A stretch of DNA of 64,000 nt from Smallanthus sonchifolius (taxonomy: Eukaryota > Streptophyta > Magnoliopsida > Asterales > Asteraceae): positions 5,057,501-5,121,500 of the forward strand of contig CM042022.1 in NCBI GenBank assembly GCA_023525975.1, written 5' to 3'. The position numbers were made by a program, and so were the translations under genes. Below are positions 44,539 to 55,743 of this stretch, piece after piece. Position 1 is the stretch's first letter, and each line of letters starts with the position of its first letter. Under the pieces are notes generated by a model. It made no database searches. It was not told the DNA's origin and saw nothing but the letters and a program-made list of their open reading frames with translations.

Positions 44539-45410
44539 TCTGTACTATATAATAAATAAAGATTTTTTCATGACACGTATCGCCTCCATATTTATTCTCA
44601 TCATTTTTTTCTTTCATCTCTCTCTTATTAAATACACATATATCTTTTAATAATAATATATTTTTAAAGAAAATATTAATCTATACTATATAATAAATAA
44701 AGGTTTTTCCATGTCACATGTCGCCTCCACATTCATTTTTAACATTTTTTCCTGCTTCCCTCTCTTATTAAATACACATTTATCTTTTAATAATAATATA
44801 TTTTAAAGAAAATATTAATTATACTAATAAAACATATTTATTTTAAACTATTACTTATTATAATAAACTTTGAAATGTAATTATGTAAATTTTATTTTCA
44901 ATAAAATAATAAATGAAAGTCAAATTATATTAAATAGTAATTAACATATTTTTGAAACACAATTATATATTAATTTTTACATATTTTGAATTTTGTAATA
45001 TATACTTAGTATACGTAATATATTTTTACACCTATAAAATATGTATACATAAAGATTTAATAATTTTATGTATTGATATTATTCACCCCGTGTAGTACAC
45101 GGGTTCTAAACCAGTTATACTAATAAAACACATTTATTTTAAATTATCTCTTATTATAAGAAACTTTGAAATCTAATTATGTAACTTTTATTTTCAATCA
45201 AATAGCAAATGAAAGTCAAATAACATTAAATAGTAATTAACGTATTTTTGAAATCCAATTATATATTAATTTTTACATATTTTGAATTTTATTTTCTATC
45301 CTTAGTATATGTGATACATTTTTACACATGTAAAATATATATATAAAGATTTAAGAATTTGATGTATTGATATTTTTTATCCCATGTATAGTACACGGGT
45401 TCTAAGCTAG
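44539..45410 (+). mobile_element. Helitron-like copy with internal tandem duplications
   Basis: A TC start follows directly at 44539, and a second TCTATACTATATAATAAATA start lies at 44680 after an A. The first 140 bases are present twice (44539-44679, 44680-44819). The 3' part of about 298 bases is also present twice (44820-45117, 45118-45414), each ending in a hairpin such as CCGTGTAGTACACGG plus GGTTCTAA and CCAG or CTAG. The last end is CTAG at 45407-45410 followed by T. Confidence 0.6.
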
Positions 45411-45449
45411 TATATTATCACTAATATTTTTTTTAAACTACACGTTTCA

Positions 45450-45905
45450 TGATGTAAATGAGCCTGGTTGGCTCGGGCTCAACTTTTTTATTTTACCGAA
45501 CTGAATTATTGAGCTCAGGTTCAGTTCGTAAAAAACTCGAGCTAGCTCGTAGCTCGTCGAGTTCAATGCTTATGGTTCTAATAATTGCTAGTTTACATGG
45601 AGCTTTTGAGTTTTATTTCTAGCAAAAAAAAATGAATATTAAAGTTAGGGTTAGATATTAGATTAACGATGGTTATTTTATCCCATCTTTTTGAGTATTT
45701 TTTATTAAAAAATTAACATAATTTAACTAAAATTTGTGCTTTAATTTAAACGAGACAAACGAGCGAGACAACAAGCCAACTAACGAGTGAGCCTTGGCTC
45801 GGGCTTTCGTTTACAAACCGAGTCGAGCTATCTCGGCTCGTTTATGAACGAGCCGATTTCAAGTATGCTTTTTATGAGCGAGCCACGTGTTTTTTGAACA
45901 ATCTT
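45450..45905. mobile_element. GAGC/CTCG-motif miniature element
   Basis: Both ends contain repeated GAGCC, GGCTCG and CGAGCTAGCTCG words (45470-45570 and 45755-45890) around an AT-rich middle, the same layout as the elements at 40542 and 42493. Exact ends and a target duplication are not resolved. Confidence 0.45.
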
Positions 45906-45910
45906 ACTTT

Positions 45911-46576
45911 ATCTCTCTCTTAAAAACATAAATATAACTCCATAAAAAACGAAAGACGCAATTTTTAATAAAGAACAAAATGCGTAGTTTTGTATACATC
46001 TTTTTAATGCGGAATAAAAATGTATTTTGATTTTTATCATTTTAAACAATGTTTATTTATGTGTTTACATATATTAACTTGTGATTACAATGTTTTTTTT
46101 ACGTTGAACACAAAATAAATATCATCTCATACTGGTGTCTATTTGTATTAACCAGTGAACAAAACATGTTTTTTTTTTCATTATGAGAATTGAATCTTCG
46201 ACCAATTACAGGACACATTTCCAACACATTTGTATCGCTAGATCATAAACTCTTTGGTACATGTTTTACCTTAATTGCAAAACTATCACTACATAAAATG
46301 TTTTCGTGACGGCCTAAAATTTAGTGATTCTAGTATTCTACTATGAATTCGTCACTATCTGAATTATTAAAAACCAAAAGAAGGAAATTTGCTTAGAATA
46401 AATAAAAAGAAATTGCTTAAAATGAAATTGATTTGAGTTAGTTTATGGATGGAATAACTTATTGTTTAAAATGGAATATATTAAAAATGTTGTTTAAAGT
46501 TTTATTACACGTTTGAATTCACGTCTACAAAATAAATGCAAAGTATTTAATGAGTGCGATTGCTCCGGAAAGATTA
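45911..46576. other. AT-rich intergenic stretch
   Basis: A possible CACTA-like word (CACTACATAAAATG) occurs near 46289 without a partner. No gene is seen. Confidence 0.35.
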
Positions 46577-46595
46577 TTAATTTATATTTTAGCCA

Positions 46596-46799
46596 TTTGG
46601 TGTAATGATAGCTCCAACACTTCTCATAGTGAAGGTCTTGGTTTGAATCCTGGCCACAGTAAAAAAAGGGTATATGACCAGGTCAGGGGGTTTACCCAGT
46701 TGGGGGTTACTCCTGAGGTGGGCTGCACTGGATGTTCTAGGTATTGCCCCGGAGAAACTCAATTATCCTAGAATATCTAGGTGTTAGCGTTAAAAAAAA
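46596..46799 (+). mobile_element. tRNA-derived SINE with target duplication (204 bp)
   Basis: The head has an A-box-like GGTGTAATGATAGC and a perfect B box GGTTTGAATCC. The body is GC-richer than its surroundings and the tail ends in TTAAAAAAAA. A 19-bp target duplication (TTAATTTATATTTTAGCCA, one mismatch) lies at 46577-46595 and 46800-46818. This is a classic LINE-mobilised SINE insertion; the 73-residue frame through it is incidental. Confidence 0.88.
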
Positions 46800-46818
46800 T
46801 TAATTTATGTTTTAGCCA

Positions 46819-47606
46819 ATATTTATAAAAACAATGGTATATTTTTTAAACTTCATAAAATCATTTTAATTGACACGATAATCATTATGTTTTACATATA
46901 AATTCGATATTATTTGTTTTTATCAAGTTTATAAGAGTATAAAATTACCAAAAAAATAAAAAGGTTATGTTATACCCTTAAATTAGTTACATATTTCAAT
47001 TAATAAAAGGTAGCTACTTAAATGAATAATTTTCTCACCCATTTTTTTCTAAAATATATAAGATCTTTTCAACATCACACGAAATATAAACAAATCTTGA
47101 GCCAAGAATCCACCTTGATAAACATATCTAACAACCCTATCATTTTGTTAAAATCTAACGCGAGAATTTGAAGATGGGGTTGCAAATAGGGTGAGCGACT
47201 AAAGGTTTTTACCCTTCAGAACCTTGAACACGAAATATTAGAATATTGAGAAAGAATCTTACAAGCCACATGGGCCGGTCAAAGGTTCTGATATTTCATA
47301 AATTCAAGATTTCGGGTCGGTTCCGGGTAAAACCCACTGTGACCTTTTAAGAACCCCGGGAACCTCGTAATTTAAATTATAATATCTTTTTATGGTACGT
47401 CAACGTGTAAACAACGACGGCTTCTTATGAAGCATATTCATCTTCAATCAAAACAACTATCGTCGTCTTCTTATTCATCTGCAACATCGGTCGTCGCCTT
47501 CTTCAATATGCAACCGTGAGAGTTACAAGTATGCAACATTGGTCGTCATCTTATTCAATCTGCTTTTTCTGTTTCGGTGTAACGAAAAGATTTGATGTAT
47601 TAAGAA
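46819..47606. other. AT-rich intergenic stretch
   Basis: Nothing recognised. The 47400-47540 part is slightly GC-richer with repeated CGTCGTC words. Confidence 0.35.
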
Positions 47607-49347
47607 CTAGGTTAGATTCTCGTGTATTACATGAGTTGAATCATGAAAAGAAAACAATAAATAAATATCATATATGTTAAATTATTATTAAATTTTAGAG
47701 AGCCACAGTTAGCAGAAAAAGCTAATTTTATTAGATTTTATGAAAGAAAATGTCAATCTAAGGGGGTGTTTGGATGTGTTTTTGGAAATAACTTATTGAC
47801 TTATTGCCTTTTTGAAAAGCTAATAAGTCAATAAGCACTTTCCCACCACACTCTCAAACACTCTAAATCTTATATTCATTACTGATTTTAAAATCTTTTT
47901 ACAAGAAATGTTTTGTTTTATTATGTTGATATTAATCATATATTAAAGAGTTAATTACATGGATAGTCTTTGTGGTTTGTGAAAAGTAACAGGTATAGGT
48001 ACTAACGGTTTCAAGTTGTAAGTATAGGTAATATTTTTGATTTTGTAACAATATTGGGTACTAATACTAACAGACGTTAAATTTTCTATTAAAAATAAGT
48101 TAAATGACCAAAGTACCCTTGTAAACGACTATTTATGTATATGACTTAAAATTTTAAACTACAAGGACTATTTCATTTACATAAAAATTATTAAAAGCAT
48201 AAATAATAAAAAAATCAATAATTTCACACTCCTTTGCAGATCGTCCCCCCACCCTAACGACACCCTATCCCGAGGAACCACAACAGCAGCGCAACCCTAA
48301 AATTATACTCGCTGGAATCCCTCCACCACCGTTCAACATCAGGCAACGAAGCAGCCGATGGCGTCCGACATCGATTGCAAATACCAACACCATTCAACAT
48401 CAGGCGGAATCCCCCCATCACCATTCAACATTGATTGCAAATACCAACACCATTCGATGTCAGGCAACGGAGCAGCCGACGGCATCCATGGACCGATGAT
48501 TTTTTGCCACCACCACCACCACCAAATGTCGTCCCTCCATCCGTCGCAGAATTACACCTCCATCCACTGGACTTCATCATCTCGTAAACCATAACAGTTG
48601 ATTCCGCCCTATCAGCAGTAAGCAACGCCGCAAAATTAGACCTCCAATTGTGGGTGTTGTTCTTGGTGACCTCCATTGATGTGACTGCCAGAAAATCGCT
48701 GCTATAAATTTTGCTGGACTGCTGGAGTCTCTGGTTGTAGTTGCAATTGCCGAAAAATCGAGCAAGAGGGTGACGACTATATGGGGAAGAAACCAAGCCC
48801 CCACCTTTTGTTTCGATCTTTGCACTTGAATTCCAAACCAAGCCCCTACCCTTTGTTTCGATCTTTGTACTGGAATTCCGGTGGGCGTTGTTCTTGGTGT
48901 AGGGGTGGTCAGACGTGAGTAACAAAAGAGAAGAAAATTTTTATTTTTAATAAGTTACAAAAACAACCCCTCTAAAATCATATAGAGTTAATTACATAAT
49001 TGGCCCCTTCATTATATAAGGGTACTTTGGTCATTTCAGTTAAACTTAACGGAAAATTTAACGCCTGCAAATGTTGTTACAAAATCAAAAGATAATACCA
49101 ATACTTGTAACTTGAAACCCTTAGTACCCATAACTGTTACTTTTCAAAAACCACAGGGACTATCCATGTAATTAACTCAATTTTAAATAATGATGGAATA
49201 TAAATTTATTATAATATTGAATTATAAGAAATAATTTAGTTGCCTAAATTAATGAGCTATAATGGTTTAGGCGAGAAAATATAAATGAAGTGACTCTAGA
49301 ATTATATCACGTGTCCCGTATGATTTTTATTTATTAAGTAGTATAAA
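47607..49347 (-). mobile_element. Helitron-like element carrying nested insertions
   Basis: The minus strand 3' end is CTAACCTAG at 47607, before a T, with an upstream ATGTAATACACGAG stretch. The 5' end near 49347 reads TTTATACTACTTAATAAATA, close to the family start. The Mutator-like candidate at 47948-49178 occupies most of the interior. Confidence 0.45.
47948..49178. mobile_element. Mutator-like element, Pack-MULE candidate
   Basis: The arms 47948-48125 and about 49000-49178 are inverted repeats of about 180 bases starting GAGTTAATTACATGGATAG. The flanks TATATTAAA and AATTTTAAA match at 7 of 9 positions. The interior (48235-48940) is far richer in G and C than anything nearby. It holds a 166-residue minus frame (48425-48925) and a 78-residue plus frame (48358-48594), both low in complexity. 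Captured host-gene exons are the usual explanation, but I cannot name a source gene. Confidence 0.6.
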
Positions 49348-49730
49348 TAATAGATAATAGATTATATGTGTGTGTGTGGCGTTTGAAGTTGTTTTAACAT
49401 AAATAAAACACTTATATAGTAACAATTCATAATATTTAAAAAATATAAAATTAACACCTCCAAATCTTATAAATTAATTATAATGAATTAGTTAAATATA
49501 ATTATAAATAATGTATTTAAAAAAGGAAGTTATTGGTCAACCAAAAGTTATCCTACATTTAGTGTTTAAAATTTAAATTGATAAGAAATAAGAAAACGTT
49601 TAAATGATATTAATCAATTTAGGAGTTAAAAAAAAATTAAAATAGATAATTGAAAAATGTTTAGACGGGAAACAAAGATATAGAGGCTCTAGAATGATGA
49701 CACGTGTTACCTTAAAACCTTTATTTATTA

Positions 49731-50091
49731 GGCAATTTGGTTTTTATTAATCCAAACTATAACTCATTGACTGGTAATAATCCAAACTAACAGTTTGACC
49801 AGTGATAATCCTAACTTTCACTTTTGTTGTCAGTGGCAGTCCCAGTAGCATAATCATCATATATTTACATTCGATTTACACTCGATTTCTTTTGTACGTT
49901 TCTCCATTTCATTTAAAAGCGTCATTTTGAGCGAAAATAAGTGTAAATCGAGTGCAAATCTATGATGATTATGCTACTGGGACTGTCATTGACAACAAAA
50001 GTGAAAGTTGGGATTATCACCAGCCAAACTGTTAGTTTAGATTATTATCAACCAATGAGTCATAGTTTGAATTATTAAAAACCAATTTGCC
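49731..50091. mobile_element. Fold-back Mutator-like MITE (361 bp)
   Basis: Near-perfect inverted arms of about 140 bases begin GGCAATTTGGTTTTTATTA and end AAAAACCAATTTGCC. A perfect 9-bp duplication TATTTATTA lies at 49722-49730 and 50092-50100. No coding potential. Confidence 0.9.
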
Positions 50092-50100
50092 TATTTATTA

Positions 50101-50599
50101 TAATTGATAGATGCATCAAATTAGTATATACAGAAAGCTTTATGTGCCAACTTCGGTTGCATTCATAGACAAAACAAAACTAGTGTGGCATACAGTAGAA
50201 TCATTCTCATTCATTCACACGCTCATCACATTTTTTTTAAAAGATACTTGTTACGAACAGTTGATGAATTTAAAGTTGAAGAGAATCCACCAAACCAAAC
50301 TAAATGCATCCCTAATCATTGCTCATGTTGTTTAATATTTTAAATATTCATTAATAGTGCTCATGTCGTGGATCGATATCGCACCTGCAAGCTCCTTAGA
50401 ACAAGTACTGGGTGAAAAAATATGGATTGGTAAACTTGAAAAGTTTCAAGGTGTTGCTTTTTAGTCGTCTCATAAGAGAACATAATTTGAAAGATATCTC
50501 GTGGAAGATCTTGAAGAAATGAGTGACGAGTTTGATATCTTGCTTTGGTGGAAGGTAAATTCAACTCGATATCTAACCTTAGCACGGATTGTTAGAGTA
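50101..50599. other. Unassigned stretch
   Basis: No clear homology. 50361-50600 borders the gypsy fragment and may be derived from it, but its translation does not continue RNase H. Confidence 0.3.
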
Positions 50600-50970
50600 A
50601 ACTACCAGATCTTCGTTATCTTCTGGCAAGGCTAAGATTGGAGTTTGAGTCAGCCTCTTCTTCGGCTCTTCGAATGCACTATCTTGAGCAGAACCTCAAT
50701 CAAACTTCTCTTCCTTTCTAGTCAATCTTGTCAAAGGCTAACCTATCTTCGGAAAGTCCTGAATGAACCTCCGGTAATAACCCGCCAGTCCCAAGAAACT
50801 CCGAACCTCGGTAAGGGGACGCAATTCCATAACCTCTTCAATCTTTGCGGGATCCACCAAGATTCCACTTGGATTGATAACATGGCCTAGGAACTAAACT
50901 TTCTGTAGCCAAAACGCGCATTTAGAAAACTTCGCATACAACTTCTTCCTCTTTAGTGTTTCCAACTATT
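50600..50970 (-). pseudogene. Ty3/gypsy pol fragment (reverse transcriptase to RNase H)
   Basis: The minus strand reads KLYAKFSKCAFWLQKV, FLGHVINPSGILVDPAKIEE, SFLGLAGYYRRFIQDFPKIG and TPILALPEDNEDLVVY in order, the reverse transcriptase thumb and RNase H connection of gypsy elements. Stops and a small shift interrupt it and both sides are truncated. It is more diverged than the element at 52748. Confidence 0.8.
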
Positions 50971-50984
50971 CCTAAAATCCATAT

Positions 50985-51070
50985 ATTCCAATTAATGCCT
51001 TAGTGGAACTTAAACCCGCACGACTTTGATGAGAATAAACACCATGTGCCATTAGACCAAGAGGGCATCG
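50985..51070 (-). mobile_element. tRNA-derived SINE fragment
   Basis: Minus strand A-box-like TTGGTCTAATGG (51049-51060) and B-box-like GGGTTTAAGTTCC (51005-51017). It is related to the copy in reductase intron 5. Confidence 0.5.
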
Positions 51071-51071
51071 A

Positions 51072-52157
51072 CCTAGATACTATATAAAAAATCTTCAAAC
51101 TCTATATAAGATGTTAAAATTTTCTATATAATATTAGATGTTTAAGCTCATTAATTAAACTCATAAAAAAATAAATAATTCAATTGAAATAAGAAATTAA
51201 ATTGATGAAAAGCAATTTTATAAAAATAATGTCACTTCATCAAACGTGTTAGTAACAGCAGTTCAAATTCGTCGAGAAGTCACATGTCATATAATCAAAT
51301 TTGGATAATAGTTAGCAATAAATTGTTGATTGAATGGTTATCTTAATTGAACTAAATCGTATAATATGTTACATTGATTAAAAACAATAAATAAAACGCT
51401 ACCTCAATTATAGAATAATTTATAATATACCCTAGAATATAGTTTTCCTATTTAGTAAAGATATGAAAATTTTCAAAATATAAGTTTATATATATTATAT
51501 ATATATATGCTGGTAATTATTTTGCCGATATATGTAAAGAAAACATTATGGCGGTGGAAGTAGAATTTTTTGTTCAGAGGATTATAAAGTTTTCTTGTCT
51601 ACCGACTAAAATTAAAAGATTAAACTCATATTTTTTTATTAAAAGCTTTCCAGTAATCGGATCAACAGAACCTTTAAACCCCTTGGTTCGGCACATGAAA
51701 CACGACATAATTATGCTACACCACTAGATGAAATACAATATATGGAACTATGAACAAGCGACAAGTTTGGCCTCTATACTTGATAATAGAAAGTTTGTAC
51801 CAATATTGAAAACATGTTAAAAGAAGGATATCTTTCTAGAAAAGGGTGAGCACAAATTATAAATTATCTTTAACAATAAATATGGTGTAGACTCTAATTT
51901 TAGATGATATAATACGGTGTTAGAAAGTTTTTTAATAGTGTTATCATGTTTCGGTCTTCACCTTTTAGATGCCCAAGAATTTTTTTTTCTTTTTGGGGTC
52001 GGGTGAAGAAATGAGTAGTCAAGTCAGGAACTGAAAGTTGGGTGAAGAAACTGGCGATAAATGTTCAGAGAAAAGATTTGTTTTGGAGAAGAAACTTTTA
52101 AAACGGAAATGTTTATGATCAAAAGCAGGTCTACTGAAGAAAATATATATAAATTTT
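51072..52157. other. AT-rich intergenic stretch
   Basis: No gene or element ends recognised. A short TA repeat lies near 51495-51508. Confidence 0.4.
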
Positions 52158-52165
52158 GTAGTTAG

Positions 52166-52675
52166 CAGAGGCGTACCTAGCCTTTGCTAGGCGGGTCGGC
52201 CGACCCCGATGAAACTTTTTTTCTATTTGTTTTACATACGATATAATCTTCACCGACCCCCCCAAAAGAAATATTTTTTAACACTGACACCAAGAAAATT
52301 TAATTTTTAACACCGACCCCAAGAAAATTTAATTTTTAACACCGACCTTCATTTAAACTAATAACTTAATTAAAAATTTGGAATAATCTGGACTAAAAAA
52401 CTTATTCAATTAAACATTTAAATTCACATAATTAACTCATTACCTATTTAGACAATTAAGCTCATATTTGGTTAACCTATTACCCATTAAAATTATTAAA
52501 CAATTTAACCTGATAATAAATCTATTTTTAAACTATTTGCTAATTGTAATTAGTGATAATGTGTACTAAGTGACCTTCGTCTTGAACCAGACTGGAAAAA
52601 AATAATGTTTAATGATAGAAAACCGAGTGCAAAAATTTCCGATCCCCATGAAAAAAAATTCTGGGTCCGCCACTG
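52166..52675. mobile_element. Non-autonomous hAT-like element (510 bp)
   Basis: Begins CAGAGGCGTACCTAG and ends with the complement of CAGTGGCGGACCCAG. The flanks GTAGTTAG (52158-52165) and ATAGTTAG (52676-52683) match at 7 of 8 positions. Inside is a triplicated AACACCGACCCAAGAAAATTT-like unit near 52280-52345 and no transposase. Confidence 0.82.
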
Positions 52676-52747
52676 ATAGTTAGATAGGTTTGAACACATG
52701 AGAGATCGAGTAATTCCACAAGACCAATGATTCTAGTTAGAGGTTAA

Positions 52748-54964
52748 TGTGACATCCCTGATTTTTATGCCTGATCCTATAATCATACCTTGTAACCTTG
52801 ATTGATTTATTATACAATGAACATTTTTATGCTTCATATCACTTGTGATATCATTTCATTTCAAATTTCCAAGTCTAGTCTAAAGCGAGTATTCTATTAC
52901 GCATAGAACGGCTTGCGCATTATATTTTGATTCTATATCTGATTCTGGTATTCATTCTTAATCTTGCTACTTATAGTAGCTTTGGATGCCTTAGACTCTA
53001 ACCTAATAAAAACAGTTTAAGTTTGTAACTTCATTTGACTAAAATATAATTTCAAGGGTAAAAGTTACACATACGTAAATTTCAGGGTTCCTTTTGTAAC
53101 GTCTTCGAAATCTGGTTAATTTTTGTAAATTCAATCATATATCATTATTATTAATATAATTTTCAAAATTTTAAGTTTATATATTATTATTTATTATTTA
53201 AATTAATAAAATCAATTAATTCCTTTAAACTTATCCAAAATGAATTAAAACCATTATTTTTATTCTTAAATCCTATCCTAATCCATTCCATCCATTAACT
53301 AACTAATTTTGAACTCAATCCTATCATCCATATCCTCAAAATTTCGTGAACTAACCCCTATATCCATTATTCAAAAGTTTTATAAAAAATTCTAAGATTT
53401 ATAAACCTATGTTTATCACCTTTGTTATCCTAATCAAAAAACCTAACCAACTTTTTCCCTTTTTCCTCTCAAACCCACCCTATAAATAGAGCATTAAACC
53501 TCATTCATTCTTCACACCTCAACAATCCTCTAGGGCTCTCTAGCAACTAAAGATTGTTCTTCTCATCTTTTGAAAGATTCTAGCTTAAATCCTTCCATTC
53601 TAAGTAAGTTCTTCTTATGTTCTTGCTTGTTCATACTTTTCTTTTCAAAAATTCCTCATAACTAGCTAGATCTATGATTCCCTAGCATGTTTATGTTATA
53701 ATCATAGAGCTATCGAAGATCAAATGCCCTATTTTAATTAAACTTGTTCAAACTTTTATTTAAAAACATGGTTTTGATCTTTTTTGTTCCTTACAATTTC
53801 AAAAATTATGTTTTTACTAAAACTCCTTATCTTTAAATTAAACCCCTCTAATAATTAACTTATTTCATTTCTATATTTACTAAACTTATATTTTCACTTT
53901 AGCCCTTATACTTTCCAAACTTACCAAACAAACCCTAAACTTGGTCAAGTATACAAATAGGGTAACTTTCAAACCAGTATGTAGTTATCTGACAAACATT
54001 AAAGTTCTGGCTAGGAAAAGACGGGGTTTCGATCCAACCAACTCTTTCCTGGGAACTTTTATGTTGGAGGTACTACTCTGGAATGATAACCACTCTAGTG
54101 TACAACAACCACTTTCAACTAATTACATTGTCAACCCCTCGACTATCCTTAACTTGTTTCTAACGTAACAAACTTAACTTATGGAGTCGTTAAGGCATTC
54201 GATCCAAGTTACTACAAGTTCAAGTTCAACCCTTTCATTTGCAAGGTGAGATACATAACCCCTTTTACTTTTTATCTTTGGGGTGGAAAACATGCTCGTA
54301 TATCAAAGGTTGTTCAAACTATATCAAACTCAAATACTACTTCTGTATTTTCAATAACAACTTTCTATACTTGTAAACTTAAACTGTTTTATACACACTC
54401 TACAACCATTAACTTGGGATAAGCCAACGGGAGTAAGTCATAGATCTATGGGCCTGACATGCCGATCTAGTTCTTGAGTTGACGTGATACGATGTCAACT
54501 TGATACTAGATATACAGAAACTGCAAAACTTGTTATTCATGCTATATCAATTCTATGGGAACCCAATCTTGTCATTAGGTTTGGTTGAATCGATGTATAA
54601 AAGTTTGTTTACTTATTATTGAATCTTGTTTATGAATTGCAAAAATCTTCATTATCTATTCTATGTAATTACTTAAACCTATGTTCTCACCGGCTTTATA
54701 GCTGACATATTTAGAATGTTTTTCAGGTACTAATAACTAGGTTTCTGTTACAATCACGCTAGGACTTCGAGACTTGGCTCTAGGAGATTTAGTTATTTAT
54801 AAAGTTTAATAAAGACTATTTGTTTATCTATTTTGTTTGATTGTGTGTTTTTAAAACAATGTAACGCAATTATTCGGTTAATTTAATAGTATTTCTTTTA
54901 ATCATTGTGATGATTTCAATTCGTCACCCCTCGCGTAAATTCCACCATCGGTGGGAGTGTGACA
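52748..54964 (+). repeat. 5' LTR of the gypsy element
   Basis: 2217 bp, TGTGACATCCC to GGGAGTGTGACA. A TATA box TATAAATA lies at 53481-53488. The sequence is AT-rich with no real gene. Confidence 0.95.
53481..53488 (+). promoter_or_regulatory. TATA box in the 5' LTR
   Basis: CCCTATAAATAGAGC, a textbook plant TATA context, about one third into the LTR. The same word is at 61010-61017 in the 3' LTR. Confidence 0.65.
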
Positions 54965-54967
54965 GAT

Positions 54968-54980
54968 TGGTATCAGAGCC
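54968..54980 (+). other. Primer-binding site of the gypsy element
   Basis: TGGTATCAGAGCC, complementary to initiator methionine tRNA, three bases after the 5' LTR. Confidence 0.93.
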
Positions 54981-55113
54981 ATGGTTATAGAGAATTAGGT
55001 TGCTTTAGAATAAACCTAGTCTATAACCCTAGAATTTCCCTATTAAGAAGTTACTTTTTCTTTGTGTCTAACCTTATGTGTTTAACTTATCTCTAACCTC
55101 CCTTCTTCTAGCC

Positions 55114-55374
55114 ATGGATAACTTCATCGACCTAACAAGGAAAAGTATAGCAACTCTAAGCTCAATCAAGTGGACACAAGAAGCTCGAGACATGAACAAC
55201 CCGGAGCTGCGGTCTGACGCAACTAGTCGTTATTGCCCGGAGAACGTACGCTTTACACGACCGGTGGAACCTAAGGAGAGTAGAGCTGGAACTACCAAGT
55301 CTTCGATCATCCGAGACATAGAAGACGGAGCTGAGACGATTCCTAAATCACTCTCTTCAAGACCAAGGATCTAA
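55114..55374 (+). CDS. Small leader frame upstream of gag
   Basis: An 86-residue frame starts MDNFIDLTRKSIATLSS, 130 bases after the primer-binding site and about 370 bases before gag. It is basic and serine-rich with no known domain. No such protein is part of standard gypsy gag-pol. It could be an additional element-encoded protein, a translated upstream frame, or chance; conservation in sister copies would decide. Confidence 0.35.
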   Translation: MDNFIDLTRKSIATLSSIKWTQEARDMNNPELRSDATSRYCPENVRFTRPVEPKESRAGTTKSSIIRDIEDGAETIPKSLSSRPRI

Positions 55375-55743
55375 TTGGTGGATCGAAGGACAGTGTGTAA
55401 TCTGGAAGAGTGGGTACCTGTACACGAAGGGCTCTGTCTAGGAAAGGCGTGGCGCATAAATCCCTTTGGACCTGTCACTCTTTCCTGGGAAATCTTGGTG
55501 TGAGTATCGCTTATAGGCTAAAACACACTCTCCTACCATCTACCATGCAGATCTAGAGTTTTGATTAGTCAATTAATTCTTTTTATTTTCAATTCGAGAC
55601 ATTAAGTGGTTATATGTGCTTATGTCTTTATCTTTCCTTATTTGTAATTAAACAACTTGATTATGAATAAAATTCCTATTTTGATTATCTTGCGACTCTA
55701 TCTATCGTTTATCAACTTATCTAGCTATACTCTATCTTGTAGA

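Noticed and set aside
46286..46360. Possible CACTA terminus (CACTACATAAAATG)
   Set aside because: No subterminal repeats, no partner end and no CACTA coding sequence nearby.
46596..46799. Possible tRNA gene (A and B boxes present)
   Set aside because: The sequence cannot close a cloverleaf after the B box and has an A-tail and a 19-bp target duplication, so it is a SINE.
53941..54168. A 75-codon frame kept open in both gypsy LTRs (also 61470-61697)
   Set aside because: The LTRs are nearly identical by descent, so shared openness is not evidence of coding, and there is no ATG at the start.
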